Shown: positions 1 through 9,340, numbered from the stretch's first letter. The stretch: 64,000 bases of DNA from Pseudomonas mangrovi (GCF_003052585.1 NZ_QASN01000019.1:186001-250000); one strand, 5' to 3'. The notes: generated by a model not told the origin, from the sequence alone. Translations and numbers: made by a program.

Positions 1-12
1 AGCTATCCGCGG

Positions 13-51
13 AAGAGGCATCTTTACCTACGAAAGGTAACGATGCTTCTT
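13..51. repeat. Long imperfect hairpin at left edge
   Basis: AAGAGGCATC at 13-22 pairs with GATGCTTCTT at 42-51 (one G-T wobble). After a one-base mismatch, TTACC at 24-28 pairs with GGTAA at 36-40, around a 7-base loop. It lies 27 bp past the stop of the minus-strand acyl-CoA dehydrogenase gene. Neither strand has a T-run after the stem, so it is not a typical intrinsic terminator. A REP-like element or an mRNA 3'-end stabilizer is possible. The structure is seen directly; its role is unknown. Confidence 0.5.
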
Positions 52-78
52 AAGCGGACTTCGGCCGTGACGCGACGC

Positions 79-1728
79 TCACGCCAGCTGCGGCGCACTT
101 CGTTCGAGCAACGCCGCGACGCCGACACCTCGGGGCAAGGCCCCGTAAACCCGTCCACGCCCCTCCAGACGGCTGGCGATGAAGGCGTCGGATACGACCG
201 CGTTGCCCGCTTCCAGCAGCAGCTTGGCCTGCAGGGCGACGGCGATGTCTTCGCTGAGCTGGCGTGCGCGGTAGTGGATGTCGTCGTGATCGTTGAGGTC
301 GCTTTTCAGGCGTTCGATATGCGCGGCCAGGCGGCGCTCGCCATGGCCGTCACCGAGTTCGTCGAAGAGTGCATCGAGCACGCCCGGCTCCTTGGCCAGG
401 GCGCGCAGCACGTCCAGGCACTGCACGTTGCCCGAGCCCTCCCAGATCGAGTTGACCGGCGCCTCGCGGTACAGCCGCGGCAGGATGGTGTCCTCGACGT
501 AACCGGCGCCGCCGAGGCATTCGCTGGCCTCGGCGATCATTTCCGGGGCGCGCTTGCAGATCCAGTACTTGCCCACCGCGGTGACCAGGCGGGCAAAGGT
601 GGTTTCCCGGGCGTCGTTGGGCTGGTCCAGGGCGTGGCCCATGCGCAACGAGAGAGCCAGCGCCGCCTCGCTTTCCAGGGCCAGATCGGCGAGCACATTC
701 TGCATCAGCGGCTGCTCGATCAGCGCACGGCCACCGACCTGGCGATGCGTGCAGTGATGGATGGCCTGGGTCAGCGCCTGGCGCATCAGGCTGCTGGAGC
801 CAACCATGCAGTCGAAGCGGGTCATGCCGACCATCTCGATGATGGTCGGCACGCCGCGGCCTTCCTCGCCGATCATCCAGGCCAGGGCACCGCGATACTC
901 CACCTCGCTGGAGGCATTGGCCCAGTTGCCCAGCTTGTTCTTCAGCCGCTGCACGTAGAACTGGTTGCGCGTGCCATCCGGGCGATGCCGTGGCAGCAGA
1001 AAGCAGGACAGCCCCTTGTCGGTCTGCGCCAGAGTGAGGAAGGCATCGCACATAGGTGCGGAGCAGAACCACTTGTGCCCGACCAGCTCGTAGGCCTGCC
1101 CCGGCCCGCCAGCGCCAAGCGGATGGGCGCGGGTGGTGTTGGCGCGCACATCGGTGCCGCCCTGCTTCTCGGTCATTGCCATGCCGATGGTAGCGCCGGC
1201 CTTCTGCTCGATCGGCAGATTGCGCGGGTCGTACTCGCTGGCAAGGATCTTCGGCAGCCACTGCTGTGCAATATCCGGCTGCAGCCTGAGCGCCGGCACG
1301 GCGGCGAAGGTCATGGTCAGCGGGCAACCGCTGGCGGCCTCGGCCTGACTGTGCAGGTAGGTCAGGCCGGCGCGGGCGACATGCGCACCGGCTTGCGGAT
1401 GTGTCCAGGGCAGCGACGGCAGACCGTGCTCGATCGCCGTGCGCATCAGCTCGTGGTAGGCCGGGTGGAACTCGATCAGGTCCTGACGATGACCGTAGCG
1501 ATCATGGCTCTTGAACAGCGGCTTGTTCTCGTTGGCGAGAAAGCCTGCGGCCATCAGCGGGCCGCCGGCCAGCGCGCCGTAGGTCTCCAGCCGCGCCTCG
1601 GCCCAGCCGGCGCCAAAGCGTCGGGTCCACTGCTGCAGCGGCAGGTCGAGACGGTAAAGATTGGCGCCATCCAGCGGAGGCACCTGGTTGCTGACTTCGT
1701 GTGTTTCGGCGTACTGGTGCAGGTGCAT
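79..1728 (-). CDS. AidB-like acyl-CoA dehydrogenase
   Basis: A 549-aa flavoprotein of the acyl-CoA dehydrogenase superfamily, close in length and architecture to E. coli AidB (about 541 aa) and isovaleryl-CoA dehydrogenase-like proteins. The N-terminal HEVSNQVPPLDGANLY segment, the central MTEKQGGTDVRANTTRA stretch and the C-terminal helical region with CLGGAGYVEDTILPRLYRE are typical of the AidB branch. The ATG at 1728 is chosen over an upstream in-frame ATG at 1803 because it has a GGAG motif (CCGGAGATCGCC) and fits the family N-terminus. The TetR gene lies 113 bp upstream on the same strand. AidB is linked to alkylation stress and binds DNA in E. coli; whether this homologue acts on an acyl-CoA is unknown. 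Confidence 0.85.
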   Translation of the reverse strand: MHLHQYAETHEVSNQVPPLDGANLYRLDLPLQQWTRRFGAGWAEARLETYGALAGGPLMAAGFLANENKPLFKSHDRYGHRQDLIEFHPAYHELMRTAIEHGLPSLPWTHPQAGAHVARAGLTYLHSQAEAASGCPLTMTFAAVPALRLQPDIAQQWLPKILASEYDPRNLPIEQKAGATIGMAMTEKQGGTDVRANTTRAHPLGAGGPGQAYELVGHKWFCSAPMCDAFLTLAQTDKGLSCFLLPRHRPDGTRNQFYVQRLKNKLGNWANASSEVEYRGALAWMIGEEGRGVPTIIEMVGMTRFDCMVGSSSLMRQALTQAIHHCTHRQVGGRALIEQPLMQNVLADLALESEAALALSLRMGHALDQPNDARETTFARLVTAVGKYWICKRAPEMIAEASECLGGAGYVEDTILPRLYREAPVNSIWEGSGNVQCLDVLRALAKEPGVLDALFDELGDGHGERRLAAHIERLKSDLNDHDDIHYRARQLSEDIAVALQAKLLLEAGNAVVSDAFIASRLEGRGRVYGALPRGVGVAALLERSAPQLA

Positions 1729-1841
1729 GGCGATCTCCGGCGCGGGCGCAAGATCACCAGAGTGAAGCAGGATTGTCCGACAACAAAGGGCAGTAGCCGC
1801 CAAGCGCCAAGGCAGAACTGCCAGATAGCGGCGGCAACGCC

Positions 1842-2495
1842 TTAGTGGCTATCCAGCGCCGCCACCAGCAGCCGCTCCACCTCCTCCAGCCAGGTGCGCA
1901 GGCGCGCTTCGTCCAACTGCGCCAGCGCGGCGTAGCGACGCCCGCCCCAGACCATCAGGAACAGCGCCTCGACCCGCTGGGCACTGACCGGCTGCGGCAG
2001 GTCCGCACAGGCGGCGAACAGTTGCCGCCACTTTTCCAGCAGCTCCTGATAGGCGCGCAGGTGATGCTTGGGCTCGGCGATCTGCGCCTCCAGCTGGGCC
2101 ATCTCGAAGCCGAACAGCGGCTGCATGGCTTCGCCGCTGAACCGCAGCAGGCGCGCCAGTCGCTCGCGCCAGTCAAGCTCCGGCGGGGCGATCGCCTGTT
2201 CGTCGATGCGTGCGAGCAATTGCTCGATACTGTGGCGCACGTAACCCGACAGCAACGCCTGCTTGCTGGGGAAATATTCATAGAGAGTGCCAACGGCAAA
2301 ACCAGCCTCCAGCGCCACCGCCCGCGTGGTAACGCCGGCCCAGCCGTCGCGCTGCCAAATCCGAACAAGGGCCTGGTAGATCGCCTCCACGGTAAACACC
2401 GCACGTGCCTGGCTGGGCCGCTTGAGCGGCTTGGTTCTGGGCTTTGCCGCTTCGCTTGCCGGCGTGCCGCGCTTTCCGAACCCGTTCCTGTCCAT
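1842..2495 (-). CDS. TetR family transcriptional regulator
   Basis: A 217-aa one-component regulator. Residues about 33-80 form the TetR helix-turn-helix, including AGFAVGTLYEYFPSKQALL, and the rest is a helical ligand and dimerization region. The first 30 residues are basic (KPRTKPLKRPSQ). The gene is divergent from the DUF2855 gene, with only 52 bp between start codons, and lies upstream of the AidB-like gene on the same strand. The likely operator is in 2496-2547, where it could control both directions. The inducer is unknown. Confidence 0.85.
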   Translation of the reverse strand: MDRNGFGKRGTPASEAAKPRTKPLKRPSQARAVFTVEAIYQALVRIWQRDGWAGVTTRAVALEAGFAVGTLYEYFPSKQALLSGYVRHSIEQLLARIDEQAIAPPELDWRERLARLLRFSGEAMQPLFGFEMAQLEAQIAEPKHHLRAYQELLEKWRQLFAACADLPQPVSAQRVEALFLMVWGGRRYAALAQLDEARLRTWLEEVERLLVAALDSH

Positions 2496-2547
2496 CGCCC
2501 CCTACTCTTGTCTGCACACCCAATCGGCCGTCATTCCGGAGCCCAAG

Positions 2548-3648
2548 ATGTCCAACATCGTCACCCAGACCCACCTGCTCACCCGCAAGAAGGCGCTGGA
2601 GCAGAGCCGCATCGAAAGCGTCGAGTTCGACCTGACGCCCGCCCCCGGCGAGGTCATCCTCAAGCCCGACCATTTCGCCCTGACCACCAACAACATCACC
2701 TACGCCGCCTTCGGCGACTCGATGCGCTACTGGGACTTCTACCCCACCGGCGAAGCCGACTGGGGCCACATGCCGGTGTGGGGCTTCGCCAACGTGGTGG
2801 CCTCGGCGGTCGAGGGCATCGAAGTCGGCGCACGCTACTACGGCTATTACCCGATCGCCAGCTATGCGCGGATCAAGGCCGGCGTCACCCCGCGCGGCTT
2901 CCGTGCCCTGGACGAGCACCGCGCCGAGCTGCCGACGCCCTACAACCAGTACCCGCTGTGCTCGGCCGACCCCTACTACAGCCCCGAGCACGAAGACCTG
3001 CAGGCGCTGCTCAAGCCGCTGTACCTGACCTCGGCGATGCTCGCCGACTTCCTGGTCGACAACCAGTTCTTCGGCGCCCGGCGCCTGGTGATCTCCAGCG
3101 CCTCGAGCAAGACCGCCTACTGCACGCTGTTCTGCCTGGAAGACCACGCCATCGAGCGCATCGGCCTGACCTCGCGCGGCAACATGGCCTTCGTCGAGCA
3201 GCTGGGCTGCTACAGCAGCGCCCTGGCCTACCAGGACCTGGAGCAGCTCGACGCCAGCGTGCCGACCCTGTATGTCGACTTCTCCAGCGACCTGACCCTG
3301 CGCGACCGGGTGCATGCGCACTTCGGCAACCAACTGGTCTATAGCTGCGTCGCCGGTTCGGCGCAGAACACCGAGGAGGCCGAGTACAAGGCCGCCAGCG
3401 GCCCGGAGCCGAAGATGTTCTTCGCCCCGATCCAGATGCGCAAACGCAATGTCGACTGGGGCTCGGGCGGCGTCTCGCGCTATGTCGGCGAAGGCATGGT
3501 GAAGTTCTACAAGCGCGTCGAGGCCAGCGGCAACCAGCTGGTGGAGGTGGTGCACAGCGAAGGTTTCGAGCCGGCCGCGCGGATCATCGCCGACCTGGTG
3601 CACGGGCGCCTGTCGCCGCAACAGGGGCAGATCGTCCGCCTGCGCTGA
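2548..3648 (+). CDS. DUF2855 family protein
   Basis: A 366-aa cytosolic protein with the features of the DUF2855 family, which resembles medium-chain reductases. It opens with a short beta-rich part (PGEVILKPDHFALTTNNITY), and a Rossmann-like segment around residues 185-215 includes LVISSASSKTAYC. The ATG at 2548 has GGAG at 2538-2541 and is preferred to an in-frame ATG at 2422, which would overlap the TetR gene. It is divergent from the TetR gene. No substrate is known for the family; an oxidoreductase role is inference from fold resemblance. Confidence 0.75.
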   Translation: MSNIVTQTHLLTRKKALEQSRIESVEFDLTPAPGEVILKPDHFALTTNNITYAAFGDSMRYWDFYPTGEADWGHMPVWGFANVVASAVEGIEVGARYYGYYPIASYARIKAGVTPRGFRALDEHRAELPTPYNQYPLCSADPYYSPEHEDLQALLKPLYLTSAMLADFLVDNQFFGARRLVISSASSKTAYCTLFCLEDHAIERIGLTSRGNMAFVEQLGCYSSALAYQDLEQLDASVPTLYVDFSSDLTLRDRVHAHFGNQLVYSCVAGSAQNTEEAEYKAASGPEPKMFFAPIQMRKRNVDWGSGGVSRYVGEGMVKFYKRVEASGNQLVEVVHSEGFEPAARIIADLVHGRLSPQQGQIVRLR

Positions 3649-3693
3649 CCTGCCGCTGACCATGGCGGGCGCGAGGTGGTAAAGTCGCCCGCC

Positions 3694-4491
3694 ATGAACA
3701 GCCATCCTTCCCGTCCCGTCGTCCTCTGCCTGTCCGGCCATGACCCCTCCGGGGGTGCCGGCCTGCAGGCGGACATCGAGGCCCTGCTCGCCCAGGGCTG
3801 CCACGCCGCGCCGACCGTCACCGCACTGACGGTGCAGGACACGGTCAACGTCTCCGACTTCCGCGTACTCGACCGCGACTGGGTGCTGGCCCAGGCCCGC
3901 GCGGTGATCGCCGACCTGCCGGTGGCCGCGGTCAAGCTGGGCATGCTCGGCTCGGTCGAGATGGTCGAGACCGTGCTCGAGATCATGCAGGCGCTGCCCG
4001 ACGTGCCGCTGGTCTGCGACCCGGTGCTGCGCGCCGGCGGCGGCGGCGCGCTGGGCAAGGACGACGTCGGCTATGCGATGCGCGAGCGGCTGCTGCCGAT
4101 TGCCGCCGTCGCCACACCGAATCTGCCCGAGGCGCGCATCCTCGCCGAGCTGCCCGAGGGCAGCGCTGATCAGTGCGCCGAGAAGCTGCTGCCGTTCTGC
4201 CAGAACCTGCTGATCACCGGCGGGCATGGCGACGAGGAGCAGATCCACAACCGCCTGTACCTGCGTGACGGCAGCCGCCACGACTTCACCTGCGTGCGCC
4301 TGCCCGGCGGCTACCACGGTTCCGGCTGCACCCTGGCCAGCACCCTGGCCGGGCGTCTGGCGCATGGCGAAGGCCTGGTCAGCGCGGTGCGCACGGCGCT
4401 CGACTACACCTGGCGCACCCTGCGCGACGCCGAAGCCCCCGGTCGCGGCCAGTTCGTGCCGCGTCGTCTGCCGCTGGACTTCTGCGGATGA
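3694..4491 (+). CDS. thiD: Hydroxymethylpyrimidine/phosphomethylpyrimidine kinase
   Basis: A 265-aa ribokinase-fold kinase that phosphorylates HMP and HMP-P for thiamine synthesis. The N-terminal [18 protein letters not shown] is the ThiD substrate and nucleotide signature. The C-terminal [15 protein letters not shown] is the anion-hole and catalytic motif (GxGC). The ATG at 3694 fits homologues; an in-frame GTG at 3676 is an alternative, since a GAGGTGG lies about 15 bp before the ATG. thiE follows with a 4-base overlap, so the two are translationally coupled. I see no room for a TPP riboswitch in the 45 bp upstream. Confidence 0.95.
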   Translation: MNSHPSRPVVLCLSGHDPSGGAGLQADIEALLAQGCHAAPTVTALTVQDTVNVSDFRVLDRDWVLAQARAVIADLPVAAVKLGMLGSVEMVETVLEIMQALPDVPLVCDPVLRAGGGGALGKDDVGYAMRERLLPIAAVATPNLPEARILAELPEGSADQCAEKLLPFCQNLLITGGHGDEEQIHNRLYLRDGSRHDFTCVRLPGGYHGSGCTLASTLAGRLAHGEGLVSAVRTALDYTWRTLRDAEAPGRGQFVPRRLPLDFCG

Positions 4492-5123
4492 GCAGCAGCC
4501 TGCGCGGCCTCTACGCGATCACCGACAGCCAGCTGCTCGGCGGCGGGCGTTTGCTCGCCCACGTCGAAGCCGCACTCAAGGGCGGTGCCCGGCTGCTGCA
4601 GTACCGCGACAAATCGGCGGACGAAGCCCGTCGCCTGCGCGAGGCCGAGGCCCTGCGCGAACTGTGCATGCGCCATGGCGCACAGCTGATCATCAATGAC
4701 GACGCCGAGCTGGCCGCACGCCTGGGCGTCGGCCTGCATCTGGGCCAGGAGGACGGCTCGCTGTCCGCTGCCCGCGCCCTGCTCGGACGCAAGGCACTGA
4801 TCGGCGCGACCTGCCACGCCAGTCTGGAGCTGGCCGAACGCGCCGCTGCCGAAGGCGCCAGCTACGTGGCCTTCGGCCGCTTCTTCGACTCCCATACCAA
4901 GCCGGGCGCTCCGACCGCCAGCGTCGATCTGCTCACTGAGGCGCGCCGGCGCATCGGTCTGCCGATCGTCGCCATCGGCGGCGTCACCGTCACCAACGCC
5001 CCCGACCTGATTGCCCGCGGCGCCGACATGGTTGCCGTGGTGCACGCCCTGTTCGCCACGTCGGAAGCCGCCGAGGTGCAATTCCGCGCCCGCGCCTTCA
5101 GCGATCTGTTTCCTTCTTCCTGA
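4488..5123 (+). CDS. thiE: Thiamine-phosphate synthase
   Basis: A 211-aa TIM-barrel enzyme joining HMP-PP and thiazole phosphate to give thiamine phosphate. [15 protein letters not shown] at the N-terminus, [14 protein letters not shown] (pyrophosphate binding), [33 protein letters not shown] and [15 protein letters not shown] are the ThiE signatures in the expected order. The ATG overlaps the thiD stop (ATGA). hemL follows 14 bp downstream, so thiD-thiE-hemL probably form one transcript. Confidence 0.95.
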   Translation: MSSSLRGLYAITDSQLLGGGRLLAHVEAALKGGARLLQYRDKSADEARRLREAEALRELCMRHGAQLIINDDAELAARLGVGLHLGQEDGSLSAARALLGRKALIGATCHASLELAERAAAEGASYVAFGRFFDSHTKPGAPTASVDLLTEARRRIGLPIVAIGGVTVTNAPDLIARGADMVAVVHALFATSEAAEVQFRARAFSDLFPSS

Positions 5124-5137
5124 TTCGAGAGAGCCCC

Positions 5138-6427
5138 ATGTCCCGTTCCGAAAGTCTGTTCGCCAGCGCCCAGAAGCACATCCCCGGCGGCGTCAACTCG
5201 CCGGTGCGCGCGTTTCGCAGCGTCGGCGGTACGCCGCTGTTCTTCAAGCACGCCGAGGGTGCCTACGTCATCGACGAGGATGACAAGCGCTACGTCGACT
5301 ACGTCGGTTCCTGGGGCCCGATGATTCTCGGTCATGCCCACCCGGAAGTGCTCGATGCGGTGCGCAACCAGCTGCAGCACGGCCTGTCCTACGGCGCGCC
5401 GACGGCGATGGAAACCCAGATGGCCGAGCGGGTCTGCGCGCTGGTGCCGTCGATGGAGATGGTGCGCATGGTCAGCTCCGGCACCGAGGCGACCATGAGC
5501 GCGATCCGCCTGGCGCGCGGCTATACCGGGCGCGACGACATCATCAAGTTCGAGGGCTGCTACCACGGCCACTCCGACAGTCTGCTGGTGAAGGCCGGCT
5601 CCGGCGCGCTGACCCAGGGCGTGCCCAGCTCGGCCGGGGTGCCGGCGGACTTCGCCCGGCACACCCTGACCCTGACCTACAACGACCTGGCCGAAGTCGA
5701 GGAAACCCTGGCCCGCACTGGCCAGAGCGTGGCCTGCATCATCGTCGAGCCGGTGGCCGGCAACATGAACTGCGTGCCGCCGGCGCCGGGCTTCCTCGAA
5801 GGCCTGCGTAGGCTGTGCGACGAGCATGGCGTGGTGCTGATCTTCGACGAGGTGATGACCGGCTTCCGTGTCGCCCTCGGCGGCGCCCAGGCGCACTACG
5901 GCGTGACGCCGGACCTCTCGACCTTCGGCAAGATCGTCGGCGGCGGCATGCCGGTCGGCTGCTTCGGCGGCAAGCGCGCGATCATGGAGTGCGTCGCCCC
6001 GATCGGCCCGGTCTACCAGGCGGGCACCCTGTCGGGCAATCCGCTGGCGATGGCGGCCGGCCTGACCACCCTCAAGCTGATCAGCCGTCCGGGCTTCCAC
6101 GCCGAGCTTGCCGACTACACCAGCCGCCTGCTCGCCGGCCTGCAGGAGCGCGCCGATGCGGCCGGCGTCCCCTTCGTCACCACCCAGGCCGGCGGCATGT
6201 TCGGCCTGTACTTCAGTGGCGCCGACGACATCGTCACCTTCGCCGACGTGATGGCCAGCGATGCCGAGCGTTTCAAGCGCTTCTTCCATCTGATGCTCGA
6301 TGGCGGCGTATACCTGGCGCCGAGCGCCTTCGAGGCCGGCTTCACCTCCATCGCCCACGGCGAGGCGGAACTTGCCCTGACCCTGGACGCCGCGGAAAAG
6401 GCCTTCGCCGCCATCGCCCGCGACTGA
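5138..6427 (+). CDS. hemL: Glutamate-1-semialdehyde 2,1-aminomutase
   Basis: A 429-aa PLP-dependent class III aminotransferase that converts glutamate-1-semialdehyde to 5-aminolevulinate, in the C5 route to heme. It begins [19 protein letters not shown]. The PLP lysine is K265 in [14 protein letters not shown], and [12 protein letters not shown] carries the PLP-contacting Asp. The length is standard. A GAGAG motif precedes the ATG, 14 bp after thiE. Confidence 0.96.
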   Translation: MSRSESLFASAQKHIPGGVNSPVRAFRSVGGTPLFFKHAEGAYVIDEDDKRYVDYVGSWGPMILGHAHPEVLDAVRNQLQHGLSYGAPTAMETQMAERVCALVPSMEMVRMVSSGTEATMSAIRLARGYTGRDDIIKFEGCYHGHSDSLLVKAGSGALTQGVPSSAGVPADFARHTLTLTYNDLAEVEETLARTGQSVACIIVEPVAGNMNCVPPAPGFLEGLRRLCDEHGVVLIFDEVMTGFRVALGGAQAHYGVTPDLSTFGKIVGGGMPVGCFGGKRAIMECVAPIGPVYQAGTLSGNPLAMAAGLTTLKLISRPGFHAELADYTSRLLAGLQERADAAGVPFVTTQAGGMFGLYFSGADDIVTFADVMASDAERFKRFFHLMLDGGVYLAPSAFEAGFTSIAHGEAELALTLDAAEKAFAAIARD

Positions 6428-6507
6428 CCGGTCACCGCGTTCGCACTGGCCGCGCCCGCCGAAGGCGCAGCAGTGCGGCCGCCGCGCCGGGAAAGCCGGC
6501 AAAGGCT

Positions 6508-6536
6508 TTGTCACATGGGCGAGGCTTCTCCATAAT
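6508..6536 (+). promoter_or_regulatory. Sigma70 promoter for the Sel1-repeat gene
   Basis: TTGTCA at 6508-6513 and CATAAT at 6531-6536 are separated by 17 bp, close to the sigma70 consensus. The start codon is 60 bp downstream of the -10 box. An inverted pair TCACAT (6511-6516) and ATGTGA (6535-6540) flanks the spacer and overlaps both boxes, so it could be an operator. Confidence 0.65.
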
Positions 6537-6596
6537 GTGACGGCCTGCTCGCTCGCAGAGCCGACTTTTCGATCATCCAGAGGCGTCATTTCGTTC

Positions 6597-7136
6597 ATGA
6601 ACCGCACCGGCCGCACCCTCTTCCTGGGTTGCCTGATGCTTCTTCCGCTGTTTGCCCAGGCGGGAGACAACTCGCTGCTGATTCCTGCGACCGGTCGCTG
6701 CTCGCTCGACACCCTGCCGGAAGACCTCCCCGACGCCCTCGCTGCCTGCCGCCAGGCGGCCATCGACGGCGATGCCCAGGCTCAGTTCGAACTCGGTGAG
6801 TACTACTACGACGGTCAGCGCACCCCGCGCGAGTTGCCGCAGGCACTGAGCTGGTTCGAGAAGGCTTCGCTGCAGGGCCACGCCCAGGCCCAGCATCGTC
6901 TGGGCAGCATGTTCTTCCGTGGCGAGGGCGTGCAGGCCAACAACGTGCAGGCCTACATAGTGCTGAAGATGGCCGCGGTCAACGGCTCGGAGGAAGCGCT
7001 CGACAGCGCCGATCTGGTGTCGGTGCAGATGCGCCGCGAAGAGCTGGAGATCGCCAGCCAGGTGCTCGGCCAGATCTTCCGCAACTACCTGCTGGAACTG
7101 CAGGACGCCGAAGCAGGCTCGCCCTTCTCGCCCTAG
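6597..7136 (+). CDS. Secreted Sel1-repeat (SLR) protein
   Basis: A 179-aa protein with an N-terminal signal peptide (LFLGCLMLLPLFAQA, cleavage before GDNS), so it is probably periplasmic. Two to three Sel1-like repeats follow: GDAQAQFELGEYYYDG, GHAQAQHRLGSMFFRGEG and a degenerate third. Such alpha-solenoid repeats mediate protein-protein contacts. The ATG at 6597 starts the signal peptide; an ATG at 6537 would lie inside the promoter -10 region. No partner is evident from the neighbours. Confidence 0.8.
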   Translation: MNRTGRTLFLGCLMLLPLFAQAGDNSLLIPATGRCSLDTLPEDLPDALAACRQAAIDGDAQAQFELGEYYYDGQRTPRELPQALSWFEKASLQGHAQAQHRLGSMFFRGEGVQANNVQAYIVLKMAAVNGSEEALDSADLVSVQMRREELEIASQVLGQIFRNYLLELQDAEAGSPFSP

Positions 7137-7175
7137 CTGGTAGCGCGACGCAACGTCTGCTTGTACTCCCGGTTT

Positions 7176-7508
7176 CTAGCTGTTCCTATCCGGCATCGGC
7201 GGCATCGGGAAGGCCATGACGTTACCGCCGCCCTTGGCCTCACTGATCTTCGGCGTGCCCAGGCGCTCGACCTCGTCGATACGGACGATGGCGTGCATCG
7301 GCACGAAACTGCGGATCACCCCGTCGAACTGCGCCTTGAGCTTCTCCTCGCTGGGATCGACCACCACCTGGGTCCGCTCGCCGAAGACAAACTCCTCGAT
7401 TTCCAGGAATCCCCACAGATCGCTCTGGAAAATCTGCTTGGCATACATCTCGTAGACCTGGCCCTGGTTAAGGAAGATGACCTTGTAGATCGGTTCGCGC
7501 TTGCTCAT
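7176..7508 (-). CDS. DUF1820 family protein
   Basis: A 110-aa conserved small protein starting MSKREPIYKVIFLNQG, with VYEMYAKQIFQSDLWGFLEIEEFVFGE in the middle and a low-complexity, proline- and methionine-rich tail. This is the DUF1820 pattern. It has no signal peptide or membrane segment. It is convergent with the Sel1-repeat gene and divergent from miaB. Function is unknown. Confidence 0.8.
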   Translation of the reverse strand: MSKREPIYKVIFLNQGQVYEMYAKQIFQSDLWGFLEIEEFVFGERTQVVVDPSEEKLKAQFDGVIRSFVPMHAIVRIDEVERLGTPKISEAKGGGNVMAFPMPPMPDRNS

Positions 7509-7649
7509 GGATTCCGGATGTCGTTGCCTGAATTACGGGGGCGCGGAGCATAGCATGGGGGCGGGCAGCGAGCCGCAAGCCATCAGCCGCGGGGAGCGGG
7601 CCGGCAGACGAGCGCCGGGGGCATTTCGCCTTTACTTGCAGGTTGTGGC

Positions 7650-7677
7650 TTGCCGCTCGCCACGGCCCTTCTATAAT
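7650..7677 (+). promoter_or_regulatory. Sigma70 promoter for miaB
   Basis: TTGCCG at 7650-7655 and a perfect TATAAT at 7672-7677 are separated by 16 bp. The miaB ATG is 35 bp beyond the -10 box. Confidence 0.7.
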
Positions 7678-7712
7678 GCGCGGTCATTTTTTAACCATTT
7701 CCAGGCGACGTC

Positions 7713-9029
7713 ATGCCCAAGAAGCTCTATATCGAAACCCACGGCTGCCAGATGAACGAGTACGACAGCTCGCGCATGGTCGATCTGCTGGGCGAGCACC
7801 AGGCGCTGGAAGTGACGCAGAACCCGGCCGAGGCCGACGTCATCCTGCTCAACACCTGTTCGATCCGCGAAAAGGCCCAGGACAAGGTGTTCTCCCAGCT
7901 GGGTCGCTGGCGCGAGCTGAAGGATGGCAATCCGGATCTGGTGATCGGTGTCGGCGGCTGCGTCGCCAGCCAGGAAGGCGCCGCGATCCGCGATCGTGCG
8001 CCCTACGTCGACGTGGTCTTCGGCCCGCAGACGCTGCACCGTCTGCCGGAGATGATCGATGCGGCGCGCAGCACCAAGCAGGCCCAGGTCGATATCAGCT
8101 TCCCCGAGATCGAGAAGTTCGACCGTCTGCCCGAACCGCGTGTCGATGGCCCGACCGCCTATGTGTCGGTGATGGAAGGCTGCAGCAAGTACTGCACCTT
8201 CTGCGTCGTGCCCTACACCCGCGGTGAGGAAGTCAGCCGGCCGATGGCCGACGTGCTGGCCGAGATCGTCCATCTGGCCGAGAAGGGCGTGAAGGAAGTC
8301 ACCCTGCTCGGCCAGAACGTCAACGGCTATCGCCACGACGGCAGCGACTTCGCCGACCTGCTGCACGCGGTGGCGGCGATCGACGGTATCCAGCGCATCC
8401 GCTACACCACCAGCCACCCACTGGAGTTCTCCGATGCCATCATCCAGGCGCACGCCGAGATCCCGCAACTGGTGAAGTACCTGCACCTGCCGGTGCAGTC
8501 CGGCTCCGACCGGGTGCTGGCGGCGATGAAGCGCAACCACACCGCACTGGAATACAAGTCGCGCATCCGCAAGCTCAAGGCCGCGGTGCCGGACATCCTG
8601 ATCAGCTCGGACTTCATCGTCGGCTTCCCCGGCGAGACCGACAAGGACTTCGAGCAGACCATGAAGCTGATCGAAGACGTCGGCTTCGACTTCTCCTACT
8701 CCTTCGTCTACAGCGCGCGCCCGGGCACGCCGGCCGCGGACCTGGCCGACGACACCCCGGACGAGGTCAAGAAGCAGCGCCTGGCGATCCTCCAGGGGCG
8801 CATCAACCAGCAGGGTTTCGAACACAGCCGGCGCATGGTCGGCAGCACCCAGCGGGTACTGGTCAGCGACTACTCGAAGAAGGACCCGGGCATGCTCCAG
8901 GGCCGCACCGAGAGCAACCGCATCGTCAACTTTCGCTCAGGCAACCCGAGCCTGATCGGCCAGTTCGTCGACCTGCGCATCGAAGAGGCGCTGCCGCACT
9001 CGCTGCGTGGCGTGCTGGTCGAGGGCTGA
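7713..9029 (+). CDS. miaB: tRNA-2-methylthio-N6-dimethylallyladenosine synthase
   Basis: A 438-aa radical SAM methylthiotransferase that modifies i6A37 to ms2i6A37 in tRNAs. The N-terminal UPF0004 domain holds cysteines C12 (ETHGCQMN), C49 (LNTCSIR) and C83 (GGCVAS) for one iron-sulfur cluster. The radical SAM CxxxCxxC is C157/C161/C164 (CSKYCTFC). A C-terminal TRAM domain ends LRGVLVEG. The TGA stop is immediately followed, in the same frame, by a 15-bp tandem repeat. Confidence 0.97.
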   Translation: MPKKLYIETHGCQMNEYDSSRMVDLLGEHQALEVTQNPAEADVILLNTCSIREKAQDKVFSQLGRWRELKDGNPDLVIGVGGCVASQEGAAIRDRAPYVDVVFGPQTLHRLPEMIDAARSTKQAQVDISFPEIEKFDRLPEPRVDGPTAYVSVMEGCSKYCTFCVVPYTRGEEVSRPMADVLAEIVHLAEKGVKEVTLLGQNVNGYRHDGSDFADLLHAVAAIDGIQRIRYTTSHPLEFSDAIIQAHAEIPQLVKYLHLPVQSGSDRVLAAMKRNHTALEYKSRIRKLKAAVPDILISSDFIVGFPGETDKDFEQTMKLIEDVGFDFSYSFVYSARPGTPAADLADDTPDEVKKQRLAILQGRINQQGFEHSRRMVGSTQRVLVSDYSKKDPGMLQGRTESNRIVNFRSGNPSLIGQFVDLRIEEALPHSLRGVLVEG

Positions 9030-9089
9030 GAATCGGCTCGGCCGGAAGCGGCTCGACCGAAATCGGCTCAGCCAGAATCGACGCGGCCA
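9030..9089 (+). repeat. 15-bp imperfect tandem repeat, 4 copies
   Basis: Four consecutive 15-bp units at 9030-9044, 9045-9059, 9060-9074 and 9075-9089 are related to GAATCGGCTCGGCCG. The array starts on the base after the miaB TGA and keeps the miaB frame. Read through, it would encode ESARP, EAARP, KSAQP, ESTRP and then run to a stop near 9121. On the other strand it reads as pentapeptides of the AEPIS type. This is seen directly; whether it is ever translated is unknown. Confidence 0.75.
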
Positions 9090-9143
9090 GAAACCGAGGT
9101 GCGGCGCAATGCGCTGTGCTAATTGCGCCCAGCGTCTCCGCAG

Positions 9144-9175
9144 GGCGGATCAGCCGCCAGGCGGCGTAATCCGCC
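9144..9175. repeat. REP-like palindrome
   Basis: GGCGGAT at 9144-9150 pairs with ATCCGCC at 9169-9175, and inside this GCCGCC (9153-9158) pairs with GGCGGC (9160-9165). GGCGGAT...ATCCGCC palindromes are common intergenic repeats in Pseudomonas and other proteobacteria. This single copy may be a REP-like element. No transposase is nearby. Confidence 0.55.
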
Positions 9176-9312
9176 GAACGTAACGTCCGGCTCTCGAATG
9201 CCATCGAAACCGCGGGCAACAGGCAACTTGGCGGGCGCGTTGACGTCTCACCTGCATACGGTAGAGAGGCCGCCCGATAGTCGACGCGGCTCACCATTCG
9301 CCACGATCGACT

Positions 9313-9340
9313 TTGAGCTTTGCTCGCGCAGCGCTATTCT
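9313..9340 (+). promoter_or_regulatory. Candidate promoter for phoH
   Basis: TTGAGC at 9313-9318 and TATTCT at 9335-9340 have a 16-bp spacer, 18 bp before the chosen phoH start. Moderate match only. Confidence 0.4.

Noticed and set aside
3649..3693. TPP riboswitch before thiD
   Set aside because: Only 45 bp separate thiD from the DUF2855 gene and no THI-box sequence is present.
8926..9297. A 123-codon minus-strand frame with AEPIS-type pentapeptides
   Set aside because: The repeats are just the other strand of the 15-bp array, and the frame runs into miaB antisense. No start signal.
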